From positions 126,535 through 150,609 of the forward strand of contig WELB01000077.1 of NCBI GenBank assembly GCA_009602725.1: a stretch of 24,075 bases of DNA, written 5' to 3'. The position numbers and the translations under genes are program-made. Below the pieces are notes generated by a model. That model was given only the letters and a program-made list of their open reading frames with translations, was not told where the DNA came from and did not search any database. Below, one piece after another: positions 10,529 through 24,075 of this stretch (its first letter is position 1; each line of letters starts with the position of its first letter). Origin of the DNA: Spirogloea muscicola. Lineage: Eukaryota; Streptophyta; Zygnematophyceae; Spirogloeales; Spirogloeaceae.

Positions 10529-10768
10529 GCTTCCCTAGTATGTTGTCGTGATTGGTAGGGTAGAGGAGTCCTTCCTCGGCATCTCATTCTTCGGCTTTGG
10601 ACATTGTCCATTCTTTTTGGGCTGGCTTTGCAAGCCCCTCTTTCTCATGGGCGAGCCTTCTTCTGGCTTCCACTGGCCCCCTTCTCGTTCTTTGTTCATT
10701 CTTTTTTGGGCTGGCTTGTCCAGCCCCTATCCTCAATGGGCGAGCCCTTTCTTCTGAGGGCTGTGAAA
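10529..10768 (+). repeat. 3' region of the retrotransposon with a diverged tandem repeat and hairpins
   Basis: Two copies of a unit of about 50 bp begin at 10609 and 10697 (CATTCTTTTT, GGGCTGGCTT, then AGCCCC and TGGGCGAGCC), 88 bp apart and roughly 80% alike by eye. Copy 2 contains a perfect 7-bp hairpin, GGGCTGG-CTTGT-CCAGCCC. Copy 1 can also pair at a distance with AAAGCCAGCCCAGAAA at 10767-10782, 15 of 16 bases. Non-LTR reverse transcriptases recognise folded 3' RNA, so this is the natural candidate for that signal (inference). Confidence 0.65.
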
Positions 10769-10800
10769 GCCAGCCCAGAAACACAGAGGCCAGCCCAGAA

Positions 10801-11004
10801 GAGCTTGCCGAGGTCTGAAAGGGCCGGAAGGTGCACAGGTGGGGGATTGGCTTGCTGAGCACAGTCTGGCCATGCTCGAGTCCGCTTCAGCGCGGGGCTG
10901 TGCCACCGCGCGTTCCGCGGAGGCAGTCGCCGGCGGCAGCCTGCCCTCCGCCTGCGCCTGCGGCTGGGCCGCCATCCTACTCGCCGGGGCCACCCCAAGC
11001 CCCC
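10801..11004 (+). promoter_or_regulatory. Presumed 5' flank and leader of RAD17
   Basis: Only about 200 bp separate the last retrotransposon-linked repeat from the RAD17 start, so the core promoter must lie here or inside the element's 3' region. No TATA box was recognised. The RAD17 frame is open through much of this stretch (Pro/Ala/Ser-rich), so part of it could be coding if a non-ATG or spliced upstream start is used. Confidence 0.35.
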
Positions 11005-14000
11005 ATGGCGCCCGCCCCCCCGACGCTGTGGCTGGACAAGCACTTGCCCGTGCAGCCGCGCGACCTCGCCGTCCACCACAAGAAGGTGCACACCCCCCTC
11101 GCCTGCTCCACCACCTCACTCTCGCACCCCCCCCTTCCTCCACCTCACTCCCGCTGCTTGGCTCCCCACCTTGCTCCAGGTGGCAGAAGTCAAGGCGTGG
11201 CTTCACGATCAGCTCAAACGACCGCTGGGGGTGGGCACACCTCCCGAATCGACAGGCCATGCTGAGCCCCCTGCAGCTTCTCCCGCTTCACGCCCCAGCC
11301 TTGCGGCTGCTCCTTCGCGCCTTCACGACCAGCCTCACTGTGGCGCGTGTGCCAGGTGCACGCCGGCTGCCGCGTCCTGCTGCTCACCGGGCCCCCTGGG
11401 GCCGGCAAAACGGTGACGATGTGCCCCGCGTGCCCACACACATGCTGCCTGCGCCTCCCCGCTCTGGAGGAGCTGCAAAGTGGCCACACCCACCTCATCA
11501 CGCTGTTGACGTCTCATCCTCCTCCTGCTGCTGCTGCTCCCCTCCTTCCCTGCTCCAGGCGGTGGTCCGAGTGTTGGCCCGTGCAGTAGGACTGGAGGTC
11601 GCTGAATGGGTCACTCCTGTGCCAACGCTGTGGCACGAGCACAAGCACAGGAACAACTCCAGTACGTGAGGAAGATGTTTCTTCTCAAGCACCACACTTG
11701 TCAACGTTTCTCAAGCCCGTCGAGCTCGCTGAGCATCTATCTGTTGTATGCTCGTGTTGCTTCATGCTACCCAGTTCCACCTCTCTGTGTAAGAGGATGC
11801 ATTCCGGCCAGCCCAAGTGCCCATGCGCATGACCAGCTTCTGACGACCATCCAATGGTCACCTTCTCTGCGCCCCTCACCAGGCTATGCGTATGTCTCCA
11901 AGCTTGACGAGTTCCAGGAATTCTTGTTGCAAGCCACCAGATTCCCGTCCCTGTGCCTAGTCCCGATGCCGCCTTCCACGGAAGGGTGTCAAGGCCAGGC
12001 CAGCCACCCAGGTGCCATTCTGGTCGGTCGACCCACGACTTGTGACCCAGCTCTTGTCGGCTCTGCCCCAAGCTTGCAGAGGGGCATGAACTGCAAACTC
12101 TTCCTGTCCATGTCCATGAGACTGATACCGAGGTGATGGAGAACCACCACCATCATCACCAATGCAAGAGTACTGCTTTTTAGCGGGAAAAGGGCCGTCT
12201 CGTCCGCAGGTGCAGGGGAGGCCCCAGATCAGCTGATCTGCAGCATGACTTAAGCTCATCTCAGAACTCGTTTTGTCTAGGTTTCTTACAGCAACCGGAA
12301 GCGCTGTGGCGAAGCTGCTTCTGATAGATGATCTGCCATTGGCAGCTGACAATGAGCGGCGCCAGAAGCTTCGAACGACACTAGAAAGGTGCGATGCTGA
12401 CATTGTTGCACTCAAGGTTCTTCATTGCAGGTTTTGCCGGAGGTAGACTGCTGAGGACTAGCTGCATACGATATTTACATGCTTATGGATGTGGATGCCT
12501 GATTGCCCTCATCTCATCTGCACAGCCTGTTCTGCTACTGTGTAGTCTGGCAAGGTTGGCGCGCTTCCCCACAGTTGTGATTCTCACTGGTAAGAGCCAC
12601 AAGTTGGCAAAATTTTCGACATGGAGCACAGAAAATCTGGTGATTAGAGCTCTGTCGTTTTCTGTCTTCTGGTTGAGGCTTCGTGGCTTATACTTGACTG
12701 CTCCAAATCAGAATCCAACACTCGGGGCAGCGAGAGGAGCGAGGGAATAGTGGACTACGTATCAGCATTGCAGAGTGGTGGAGCAACTAAGGTGCCCGGT
12801 GCAGAACCACCAGTGTCTTCACTCCTAGGCTTGTTATTGTCGTTGATGCCCCCGACCAAACTTGGCCTGCATGCGGCATGCTTGAAACAATGACAATGCT
12901 TCTGACGGCATGGGAAGACCAGGTGAAGCAATGGAATCTGTCCTTTTGCAGGTGACCTTCAATGCCGTCACTGACAAGAATATTATAAAGGTTCTGCTGC
13001 ACATCACGACCATGGAGAAATATTCGTTGTCACAAGAAGATGCCAACAGCTTAGCTGCCAAAAGTGTCGGTGACATTCGGCACGCTATATCTGCATTGCA
13101 GGTGCTGTGAGCTATATAGACAGTACCCAAAGCATGTACTGTGTCAGGGACCTTGTAAAGCAGCGCAACCGCAGCAGAAGTGTCTGTGTTGTCGGAACTC
13201 ATGCCTCATTCCCTGTGGCTGAAGCTTTTGCTTGTTGCTTAAGCAAAGACCATTCACAGATCTGCATGCTTTCCAAGTCAATCAAGGGTGCAGATCCGGA
13301 TAACGTTTTGGCCTGCCCTGTCTCCCAGCTTGCAGCAAGGGAGTAAGAGACACTGACAAAGTCGGTCTTCAGTATTGGTGCCTTTCCAGGAGTCCACAGA
13401 AGAATGACTTGTGGGATCCTGGTGGATCAAATGGCACAAGAAGCCATCAGGTGGCTCGTGGAGTAAAGCGCCGAGGGCGAGCAGGAGCAAGGCCTGGAGA
13501 TGTGCGAAGTGACAGAAGGATGCCTATCAAGAGTGCACCTACAACAACAGAAGCAGCTACAGGGAGGGATGAGTCGTTGGCCTTATTTCACATGCTAGGG
13601 AAGCTTTTACACAATAAGCGCCTGCCAAATACAGATCTTGACAATGGTGCGTTCCTGTTAGGTGGTGCCATGCTCCGATGAGTTGCACATTCCCATAAAA
13701 TTCGAGGCACAGAAAGGGGAGAGCTAATATGTCTATCTTTACCTTGCATCTCTCTAGCAGCTTGGGTAGGACCTCTGGTGCTTCAATTCTGATTGGAGTG
13801 TTCTATGCTGAGGCTGCTGCCGGCTGGAATGATGTACTTGTTGCCAGTGAATGCTCGTAATCATCAACACAAGCAGATGGCCAAACATGTGGGCTGCATG
13901 ATGTTGTCAGGCAAGCAATGCAACCTGGAGCTTCACGAAGACCTTAGAAGGCACGCACTGAAGATGCAGCCCCCAGAGGATCTGCTGCGGCACACTGATG

Positions 14001-15274
14001 CAGATTTTGAAACATTGTCGTGCTTCCTCCACGAAAACAGTAAGATGAAGGCCAACACCTCCGCACTGGTACTCAGGCGAAAGATCCAGTCTTACGTGAC
14101 TTATCTGTGAGATGTATTGAATCTGTTATCCAAATGAAGCATGCCCTTTGATGGACTCTCTACTGATGTCTTCTCTCGTCTGAGCATTTTCTGATGAGTT
14201 CTTGCAGTCGTAGACTTCATAGACGAGGACGGAGTGGAAGATCTGTCTGAGATCCTGTTCTACATCAGCACTGCTGACTGCCTTAGGACGATGGTAGGAA
14301 GGCCGTCGCGAGTGGAACGATTGGAGAGCATGGACAATAGTTCCACCGATCCTGCGGGGGTCGCTGGCAACGCTGCCAGCCTTGTTGCAGCTCGAGGCGT
14401 GCTCTTTGCCAACGCCCATCCAGCGCCTACCAGGTAAGGCTTGAGTGGCTAGAGTGCCTGTTTTTCTACCAGGCTTCTGGTAATGGTCATATAGCCGTTG
14501 CTTGCACATGTGAAGCATGTCACACCTTGCTAGCCACATGGTCCACTGGTCTGTGGCAGAGAAAGAAAAGAAGAGGCCCAAGCTGTCCAGCGTGGCAGCT
14601 GAGGGCTAGCAAAGGTCCTCCCTGTCAGTGGCCTGAGGCACTTTGGCACATGCAGCCCATGCTACACATGTTCTGAAGCTTCTGGTTGTTTGCAGTTTCT
14701 TCAAAATCCGACGCCCAGCTGTGTGGTCTGCTGATGTGCAGCGACGAGCAATGCTGGTATGGGTTGCTCAGTAGCTCCAGTCATGCTGAGTAGCGTCAGG
14801 CGTGCAAGCCTATGAGTGCCAGTCCTGACCACGTCAGAGAGCTCGACCACCTTGCAAGTTGCAGTGTATCGATCTCATCAGGAGAACAGGATAATGTATA
14901 AGCGTGTCGGACCAAATATTGAAGTGGACTTTGCTTGACTGAGCAAGTCAATCAACCTCGTGCAGGCTAAGGTGAAGTTCTCCAGTTGCGGACCCCTTGC
15001 CTGCCACGGCCTGGCAGACGATCGCTTCCCTCATGTGGAGAAGCTAGCGTGGCCCTCTGCTCACTCCGCTGCTCAGGAGCGTGCTTGTTGTGGCACTCTG
15101 GGCATGGCAATGAATGTAGAGCACCATGCACTCGATATCCTTGAAGGAATACCCACCGCCGAGGGGGTTCCTGATTTGCCATTGAGGCCATTAAGACCTG
15201 CTCAGCAATTACACAGTGCTGTGGAGGATGACCCGGATGACATGGATGAGGATGATGACATTGAGGTCTTTTAA
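11005..15274 (+). CDS. RAD17: RAD17 checkpoint clamp loader, 14 exons
   Basis: Exons: 11005-11085, 11180-11230, 11356-11412, 11559-11661, 11883-12011, 12292-12388, 12546-12589, 12712-12791, 12952-13101, 13400-13646, 13977-14039, 14208-14433, 14696-14756, 14966-15274. They join in phase to about 565 residues; human RAD17 has about 680. Seen: LWLDKHLPVQPRDLAVHHKK, then AEVKAWL; Walker A LLLTGPPGAGKT; Walker B-like KLLLIDDLP; RFPTVVILT; GDIRHAISALQ (sensor 2 region); GRDESLALFHMLGKLLHNKR; IVDFIDEDGVEDLSEILFY; and an acidic end, DPDDMDEDDDIEVF. RAD17 replaces RFC1 in a clamp loader with RFC2-5 and loads the 9-1-1 clamp at DNA damage in the nucleus. ATG 11005 is the only ATG in frame near the conserved start, but the frame is open upstream to about 10831. 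The left border of exon 11 is the least certain. Confidence 0.9.
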
Positions 15275-16053
15275 GCAGGCCACTACACCCAATCCTCTGC
15301 TTCTGCACAGCAAAGTGGACTAGCAGACGCTCTGACTCTTTTGGGAGAGTCATTCGCCTGCAAGTCACCTTTCGCCTTGACAATCTCAGCACATCATGTA
15401 CGTCAATTCCCACCTTGACTGCATGCGGAACATGATGGACCACCTGGTCTGACAAGTGGTCGTCATCATCATCCAGGTCAGAGCAGACGCTCATTAGCAG
15501 AGCATTAATTGTGGTTTCATGTACAAAGCTTGAGTTCCTGTGGCAAAGAAGGAACCCTGTTGAAAACGTCTACTTGAAGAGATGAGGTGTCCTATCAAGA
15601 AATGATTTGGTGCGATATGTACAGTCTGCACCCAGTCCCCTGGGCCAAGCATGATGGCAGTGCAGGCACAAGCGCACAAGTTAGTGTAGGTACAAGAAGC
15701 GCTTGGACACAAGGATACCACCACGTATGGTATAACAAGCGACCTGGGAAGTTCCACGGATGTTGCGGCTGAAGGGACGGGTATGGAAGGTAGCAAGAGG
15801 GGGAGAGTAGAATTGGACTAAGGTCAGGCGCCCTTCTAAGAAGAGAGGGCAGGGCCGAAGGACCACATGCCTCCATCTTCGAAACAGTCGATCCTGCATA
15901 TCGGTCGGGCCGATGCCCAGCACACGCTGCTCCGCCTCCTGCCTTTGAGGCATCTGGGTGATCAAGCTAGCCTGCAAGCCTCTTGCAGCAGCTGCTCTGA
16001 CTGCTCACGGAAACAATGTGTAGGCCCAATAGTGGCTGCAACTTGAGCAAGCC
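15275..16053. other. Convergent intergenic region between RAD17 and Rab2, no gene seen
   Basis: RAD17 (plus) and Rab2 (minus) end towards each other here, so this stretch should hold both 3' UTRs. Open frames up to 100 codons exist but show no domain or splice pattern. No clear TGTAA polyadenylation signal was found on either strand, and no terminator or repeat was recognised. Confidence 0.5.
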
Positions 16054-17296
<1,243 letters not shown>

Positions 17297-17297
17297 G

Positions 17298-17298
17298 N
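17298..17298. other. Ambiguous base (N) inside a G run
   Basis: A single N follows seven G residues within the 94-bp interval between the M18 fragment donor and the Rab2 acceptor. It marks an uncertain base call or a closed assembly gap at the point where two unrelated genes meet. Confidence 0.95.
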
Positions 17299-17331
17299 CT
17301 CCTCAACTAGCACACAATGCAGGCCACCCAC

Positions 17332-17698
17332 CTGTTGCATGGAAAGGCGTCCAGGATGTGTTCAGATATTTGAGAAGGTCTTGGACGAGCTGCAATTCCT
17401 CGTCCTTCCTGGCCTGCTCCTGCGCGGCTTCAGCTGCTGCACCCTGTCCAGGGGGATGGCAAGCATTAGCAGGCAATAGTAAATGAAATCCCCGCTACAT
17501 CCGAGTTAGAGAGGGAATAGCATAGACAAGGAAGGATCGACGACGCACATTAGCCACGTCCTCCTTCACCGTCACTCCTCCTGCAGCCTCGTCAATGGCC
17601 GAGCCCGTTGATGTAGATGCTGAGACGCGCCGAGCTGCAGAGCTAGGCCTCCTCTCGCAAAGGAGCTGCCGCCGCCTCGGGCACCAAGAGAAGGGCAT
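17332..17698 (-). CDS. N-terminal fragment of an M18 aspartyl aminopeptidase (exons 1-2 only)
   Basis: Exon 1, 17698-17549, starts at ATG and encodes a Ser/Arg/Ala-rich leader (MPFSWCPRRRQLLCERRP, then SSAARRVSASTSTG) resembling a chloroplast transit peptide. Exon 2, 17443-17332, encodes an Ala/Glu/Gln-rich link followed by LQLVQDLLKYLNTSWTPFHAT, the typical first motif of plant M18 aspartyl aminopeptidases, metal-dependent exopeptidases that remove N-terminal Asp and Glu. Both exons have GT/AG borders and agree in phase. Exon 2 ends with one leftover G, and the family next expects Ala-Glu-Ala-Lys. None of the catalytic, metal-binding part is present: the next exon downstream is Rab2. The identification rests on a short motif. 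Confidence 0.65.
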
Positions 17699-17788
17699 AG
17701 CGGTGCCGGCGGCGTGAGGCGACCTTCGGCTGCTGAGCGGACCAGCACAGCCGGGAGTCGAGGGCGAGCAGCCGGCTCGTCGGGCCAG
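17699..17788. promoter_or_regulatory. Leader of the M18 fragment and left side of a divergent promoter region
   Basis: The sequence lies between the M18 fragment (minus) and the poly(A) tract and RNA-binding protein gene (plus). If the assembly is right, the two genes share a very short divergent promoter here. No TATA box or initiator was recognised. Confidence 0.3.
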
Positions 17789-21159
<3,371 letters not shown>

Positions 21160-22077
21160 AGCCGACGGTAAGCCTTTCTTTCTGTCTGGTTCAGGTGACA
21201 TGTAGCAGCACGTGTGCCTCTGTAGGTTTGTTTCATGTTGGTAGTGCTAACTTACGCAAATATATCCTCTTCTTCAGGGTCGGTGCACAGGGTGTGATGA
21301 TGTAGAGCCCGGCCGGTCTTGATGCAGTCATCACTCCATCACTCCAGTTGTCCATTTAGAGGTTTCGCACGTGAGCGCAAGCTATTTCGTACGTGAGCGC
21401 AATAGCTTGATACTGAGACGTAGCTGATTGGACAGTATCAATGGCCCACCCGACAAAAGGTGCAGGGTGCCACCACATTGTGTCAAGAGAAGGTTATTGC
21501 GAATTCCATGTGAAAGCCTGTGCTGTCCGCACCCATGTCTTGCTGCTCACACAGTGCCTGAACACTTGCACCCTTACAGCAGCAGCAGATTGCTTTTAGC
21601 GCATGAAATGCTTATCGCCATCAGCCAAAATCTGCACGAGCTGTCAGTTTACATCGCCTAGAGATGCATGCATGCATTCATACCAGGACTGTAGTCACGC
21701 GCAGAGGCGGCCCTTGCCTAAATACACAGGCAGATCCTAATTGCAGCCCTGTCAACAATATGTTGGCTGTCCTTCAAGTCTATTGGCCTCCTGAAAAAGA
21801 GATTATGTGAGGGTGATAAATTCAATGGCTCGCAACCTGTACTTCGTACAGTGATTCAAGCAGAAGATTCTCTTTGGTGGTAAGATCAACAAGCTCTGAA
21901 TAGCTACATGCAAGCTACCACAGAACAGCAACTCAAACAGTGGTGACCCCTCCTCCAGAATAGTCAACCATTTGCCTGTTACCACCCGTATCTCATTAGA
22001 CCCTAGTTGGCCAGCCTGTCAGCTTCATGATTGTGAGAATTGCAGGTGTATCCTCTAGCAGTCACTAAGGAGCATCG
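21160..22077. other. Convergent intergenic region, with a possible 3' UTR intron
   Basis: About 900 bp between the stop codons of the RNA-binding protein (plus) and the EMSY-like protein (minus). A good donor, ACG/GTAAGC at about 21171, and a good acceptor, TTCTTCAG at about 21278, suggest an intron just after the TGA at 21157. Otherwise only the small repeat at 21363-21408 was seen, and no gene is supported. Confidence 0.45.
21363..21408. repeat. 18-bp tandem direct repeat overlapping an 8-bp inverted repeat
   Basis: TTTCGCACGTGAGCGCAA at 21363-21380 recurs as TTTCGTACGTGAGCGCAA at 21385-21402, one mismatch, period 22. AAGCTATT at 21379-21386 and AATAGCTT at 21401-21408 are perfect inverted repeats around a 14-base loop. 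The first unit contains a CACGTG core. It lies downstream of two converging genes, so it may be a 3'-end signal or a protein-binding site; its function is unknown. Confidence 0.75.
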
Positions 22078-24075
22078 CTACCATGTGTCAGCATCCTCTT
22101 GATGCTCTTGACCACCTTCACTCTCCGTGCTCGCTTCATGATCTGCATCCAAGGGATTGCTGGCCTTTGAAGGTGCATGCGCATCATGCTGGTCGCCATC
22201 TTCGCCCTCATCACCCTCCTCCTCCTGGCCGTGCCTCCCACTCGAAGCATTAGCGAGCCGCTGGGACGATGGATCATCCTGCTCGATTGCATCACCTGCA
22301 CCAGCCACCCAGACGACTGGTAAAGATCGAGGCACACCAAGCACAGAAAGCATCGACATGCTCTTGGTGGCAAGCAGTGACATAACATGGCTGTGACATG
22401 GCCAACGGTTTGAAGATAACAAACCGACCGTCGTCATTGTCCTCGTCATCTGAAGAATCGCTGCCAAGGGCCTCCATCTGCCTTCGCAAAGCCTCCTCCT
22501 TTTCCTGCAGAGGTGATGGCGTCCAGGGCCAACGCCATTGCTCAGCTTGATGTCATGGCTCACCAAAACGGCAATGGACGTGCGCCCAGCTCGGAGGAGG
22601 CTCAGTTGCCGTTTCGTCAGTGTCGTTGCAGTGCGCACCTCTCCGACCTAAACTTAGTTCAAAGAGACCCCAACTGTGGTCGAGTGACACGTCGAGGCAA
22701 CTCAAGGGCCCACCACAGAGTCCTACCTTTGCAGCTCGCTTTGCATCCTCTATCTTCAGCAGATCCTCCTCAACCTCTACCTGTCATTCAATCGACAACC
22801 CACATAGATGAGCACAGACGCACATGCACAGCTTGCATGGCGGACTTGGTGCCAGGAGGTTTGCCATGCTCAACTACGCCTGCAGGCCTGTGGTGGACCC
22901 ACTCACAAGCATCCGCAAGCATAGGAGAGGGGATTGATTTCTTTCATTCACACTCTTTTGGGGCATGACTATCGCAAGAAAGAGATACACCACTCGTTGG
23001 CAGGCATGGCAGTATGGGTTACGAGGCACGACTCGCTCTTGAGATAGCAAGAATTATGAGAAGATACTTGACATGTCTACGTGCTTGCCGCCTGCCCAGG
23101 CATCCCTACTATCAATACTCGCCGCAGGAGAAGGCTAGAAAAACTGCTGATCCCCACCTCCTTGACCAAGCGCTCGAGCTTCGGCAGCTCCACAGCCGTG
23201 CCAGCACCAGCCCCTCTGCCTGGGCCACTGAGCAGCGCAGAGCCCCTGCCTCCAGCTTGTTTCAGGCCTGGGCGGCCTCTGCCCGCGAGCTTGCCGCTGC
23301 CCGAGCGCGACGTCGAGCGCCGGAGGCCCGCAGCACCCCTCCCTGGCCCCACTGGCGCTCCGCTTGGCAGACCGCCAGGGAGGGGGAGCACGACCGGAGG
23401 ACCTTCCACCCAGATGACATCGCTCTTGGGCATCTGCACCGCCCAGCCCACCGCCGCTGTCCACGCTTGAGGGCCCCAGCCCGGCAGGAGACTGAGGAGG
23501 AGGGGAGGTGGAGGGGCAGAGGCGGCTGACGAATGAAGAGGGCGTGGAGCTGCAGTGCTCTGGCGGGAAAGGTAGCAGCGCCGGCCCAGCGGGCGAGGCA
23601 CAGAAGCAGCCCGCTGACCTGCCGCAAGTGCACCCACTCGAACTCCTCCTCGGGGGTCATGTAGTTGTACACAACGCAGTGCGTCTCCTGCCACCGGGAC
23701 ATCAGTCCACTGACAGAGGCCTCAGCGGCGCAGAAGCTGTCCCCCCAGCAGCAGGCCACGGCGCAGCCAGTGGCCCTGCCATGCTCGGGGTGCCCTGCGC
23801 GAGCCAGCAGGGCGCGGGCGGGACCTCGGAGGGGTTGTAGTCAGTGATGACGGCCTCGTAGAAGGTGCCGTCCTCGGGCCAGCGCATCTTGATGCGTTTC
23901 CCGATCCACGGGTCGATCTGCAGGTCCGCCCCCCTGGACGACGAGGGCGTGCCCGGCGGCTGCTGCTGCTGCTGCGGCTGCAGCTGCTGCTGCTGCTGCA
24001 GCTGCCGGCGGCCCTGCTTGGCGGGCGGCGACAGGGCGTGCCTGGCGCCGCCGGGGGCGCCGCGCTTGTGGCGGC
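22078..24075 (-). CDS. EMSY-like (EML) Tudor/Agenet chromatin protein, 5' partial
   Basis: Exons, 5' to 3' on the minus strand: 24075(partial)-23825, 23687-23619, 23433-23158, 22780-22727, 22504-22429, 22295-22078, all in phase. Seen: a Gln-rich stretch; the Royal-family domain DPWIGKRIKMRWPEDGTFYE, AVITDYNPSE, THCVVYNYMTPEEEFEWVHL and SDVIWVEGPP; a Gly/Pro/Arg-rich linker; a charged helix VEVEEDLLKIEDAKRAAK followed by EKEEALRRQMEALGSDSSDD; and an Asp/Glu-rich tail ending EDADTW. WPEDGTFYEAVITDYNPSE closely matches plant EMSY-like proteins, nuclear readers of histone marks in which this domain normally follows an ENT domain. The ENT part would lie beyond the right edge, so its presence cannot be judged. 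The donor after the first exon (GTCCCG) is weak. Confidence 0.88.
23957..24004. repeat. CAG/CTG microsatellite encoding poly-Gln
   Basis: A run of CTG/CAG triplets, read on the minus strand within the first visible EMSY-like exon, encodes LQQQQQLQPQQQQQPP. Such tracts vary in length between strains. It is in frame and lies upstream of the Tudor/Agenet domain. Confidence 0.8.

Larger units (their letters stand above)
6096..10800 (+). mobile_element. Non-LTR retrotransposon with restriction-like endonuclease (R2/NeSL/Utopia-like group); bounds tentative
   Basis: The element is defined by a single long reading frame with reverse transcriptase and C-terminal endonuclease, followed by a short structured 3' region. 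It lies wholly between two host genes, in the same orientation as both. No long terminal repeats and no terminal poly(A) were seen. The outer limits given are copies of a 13-bp sequence, GGCCAGCCCAGAA, at 6096-6108 and 10788-10800. They could be target-site duplications, but the core also occurs at 10769-10781 and inverted at 10616 and 10704, so they may instead be an internal or dispersed repeat. The frame has no internal stop or frameshift, which suggests a recent insertion. The flanks show no recognisable 28S rRNA target. Confidence 0.75.

Noticed and set aside
12829-12922. Possible RAD17 exon with LVIVVDAPDQTWPACG
   Set aside because: It needs a phase that the preceding exon does not provide, and RAD17 relatives pass directly from the previous exon to the VTFNAV exon.

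Overview
The window looks like nuclear DNA of a green alga, probably a chlorophyte of trebouxiophyte type. This is inferred from five dense genes with many short introns (about 75-380 bp, mostly GT...TGCAG), GC-rich gene starts, Ser/Pro-rich repeats typical of volvocine and trebouxiophyte proteins, and plant-type homologues (a chloroplast DUF21/CBS protein, a chloroplast-type M18 aminopeptidase, an EMSY-like protein). No bacterial operon, tRNA, rRNA or CRISPR is visible.

Layout from left to right. (1) 2-5301, plus: a CNNM/CorC-like DUF21-CBS-CorC_HlyC membrane protein with 14 exons, whose 5' end may lie beyond the left edge. (2) About 6.1-10.8 kb, plus: an intact non-LTR retrotransposon with one 1358-codon reading frame (two N-terminal zinc fingers, reverse transcriptase, Cys/His knuckle, restriction-like endonuclease) and a hairpin-rich 3' region. 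It sits in the gap between genes 1 and 3 and is much richer in GC than the neighbouring gene bodies. (3) 11005-15274, plus: RAD17, the checkpoint clamp loader, 14 exons. (4) 16054-17237, minus: the body and prenylated tail of a Rab2/RabB GTPase lacking its first exon. (5) 17332-17698, minus: only the first two exons of an M18 aspartyl aminopeptidase, spliceable in frame onto the Rab2 fragment. (6) 17898-21159, plus: an hnRNP F/H-like (quasi-RRM) RNA-binding protein with an RD/RE/RS-rich start directly after a run of 109 A. (7) 22078-24075, minus: an EMSY-like Tudor/Agenet chromatin protein whose 5' end is off the right edge.

The genes are housekeeping genes without an obvious shared pathway. 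The two places worth a second look are the retrotransposon and the block at 17238-17897. That block contains an N and a 109-base homopolymer; Rab2 loses its first exon at one edge, the RNA-binding protein has no start codon at the other, and an orphan two-exon aminopeptidase fragment lies between. It is either a misassembly or a real rearrangement making a chimeric gene.

All exon borders were read by eye from splice-site, phase and family conservation. They are internally phase-consistent, but no transcript data were used.
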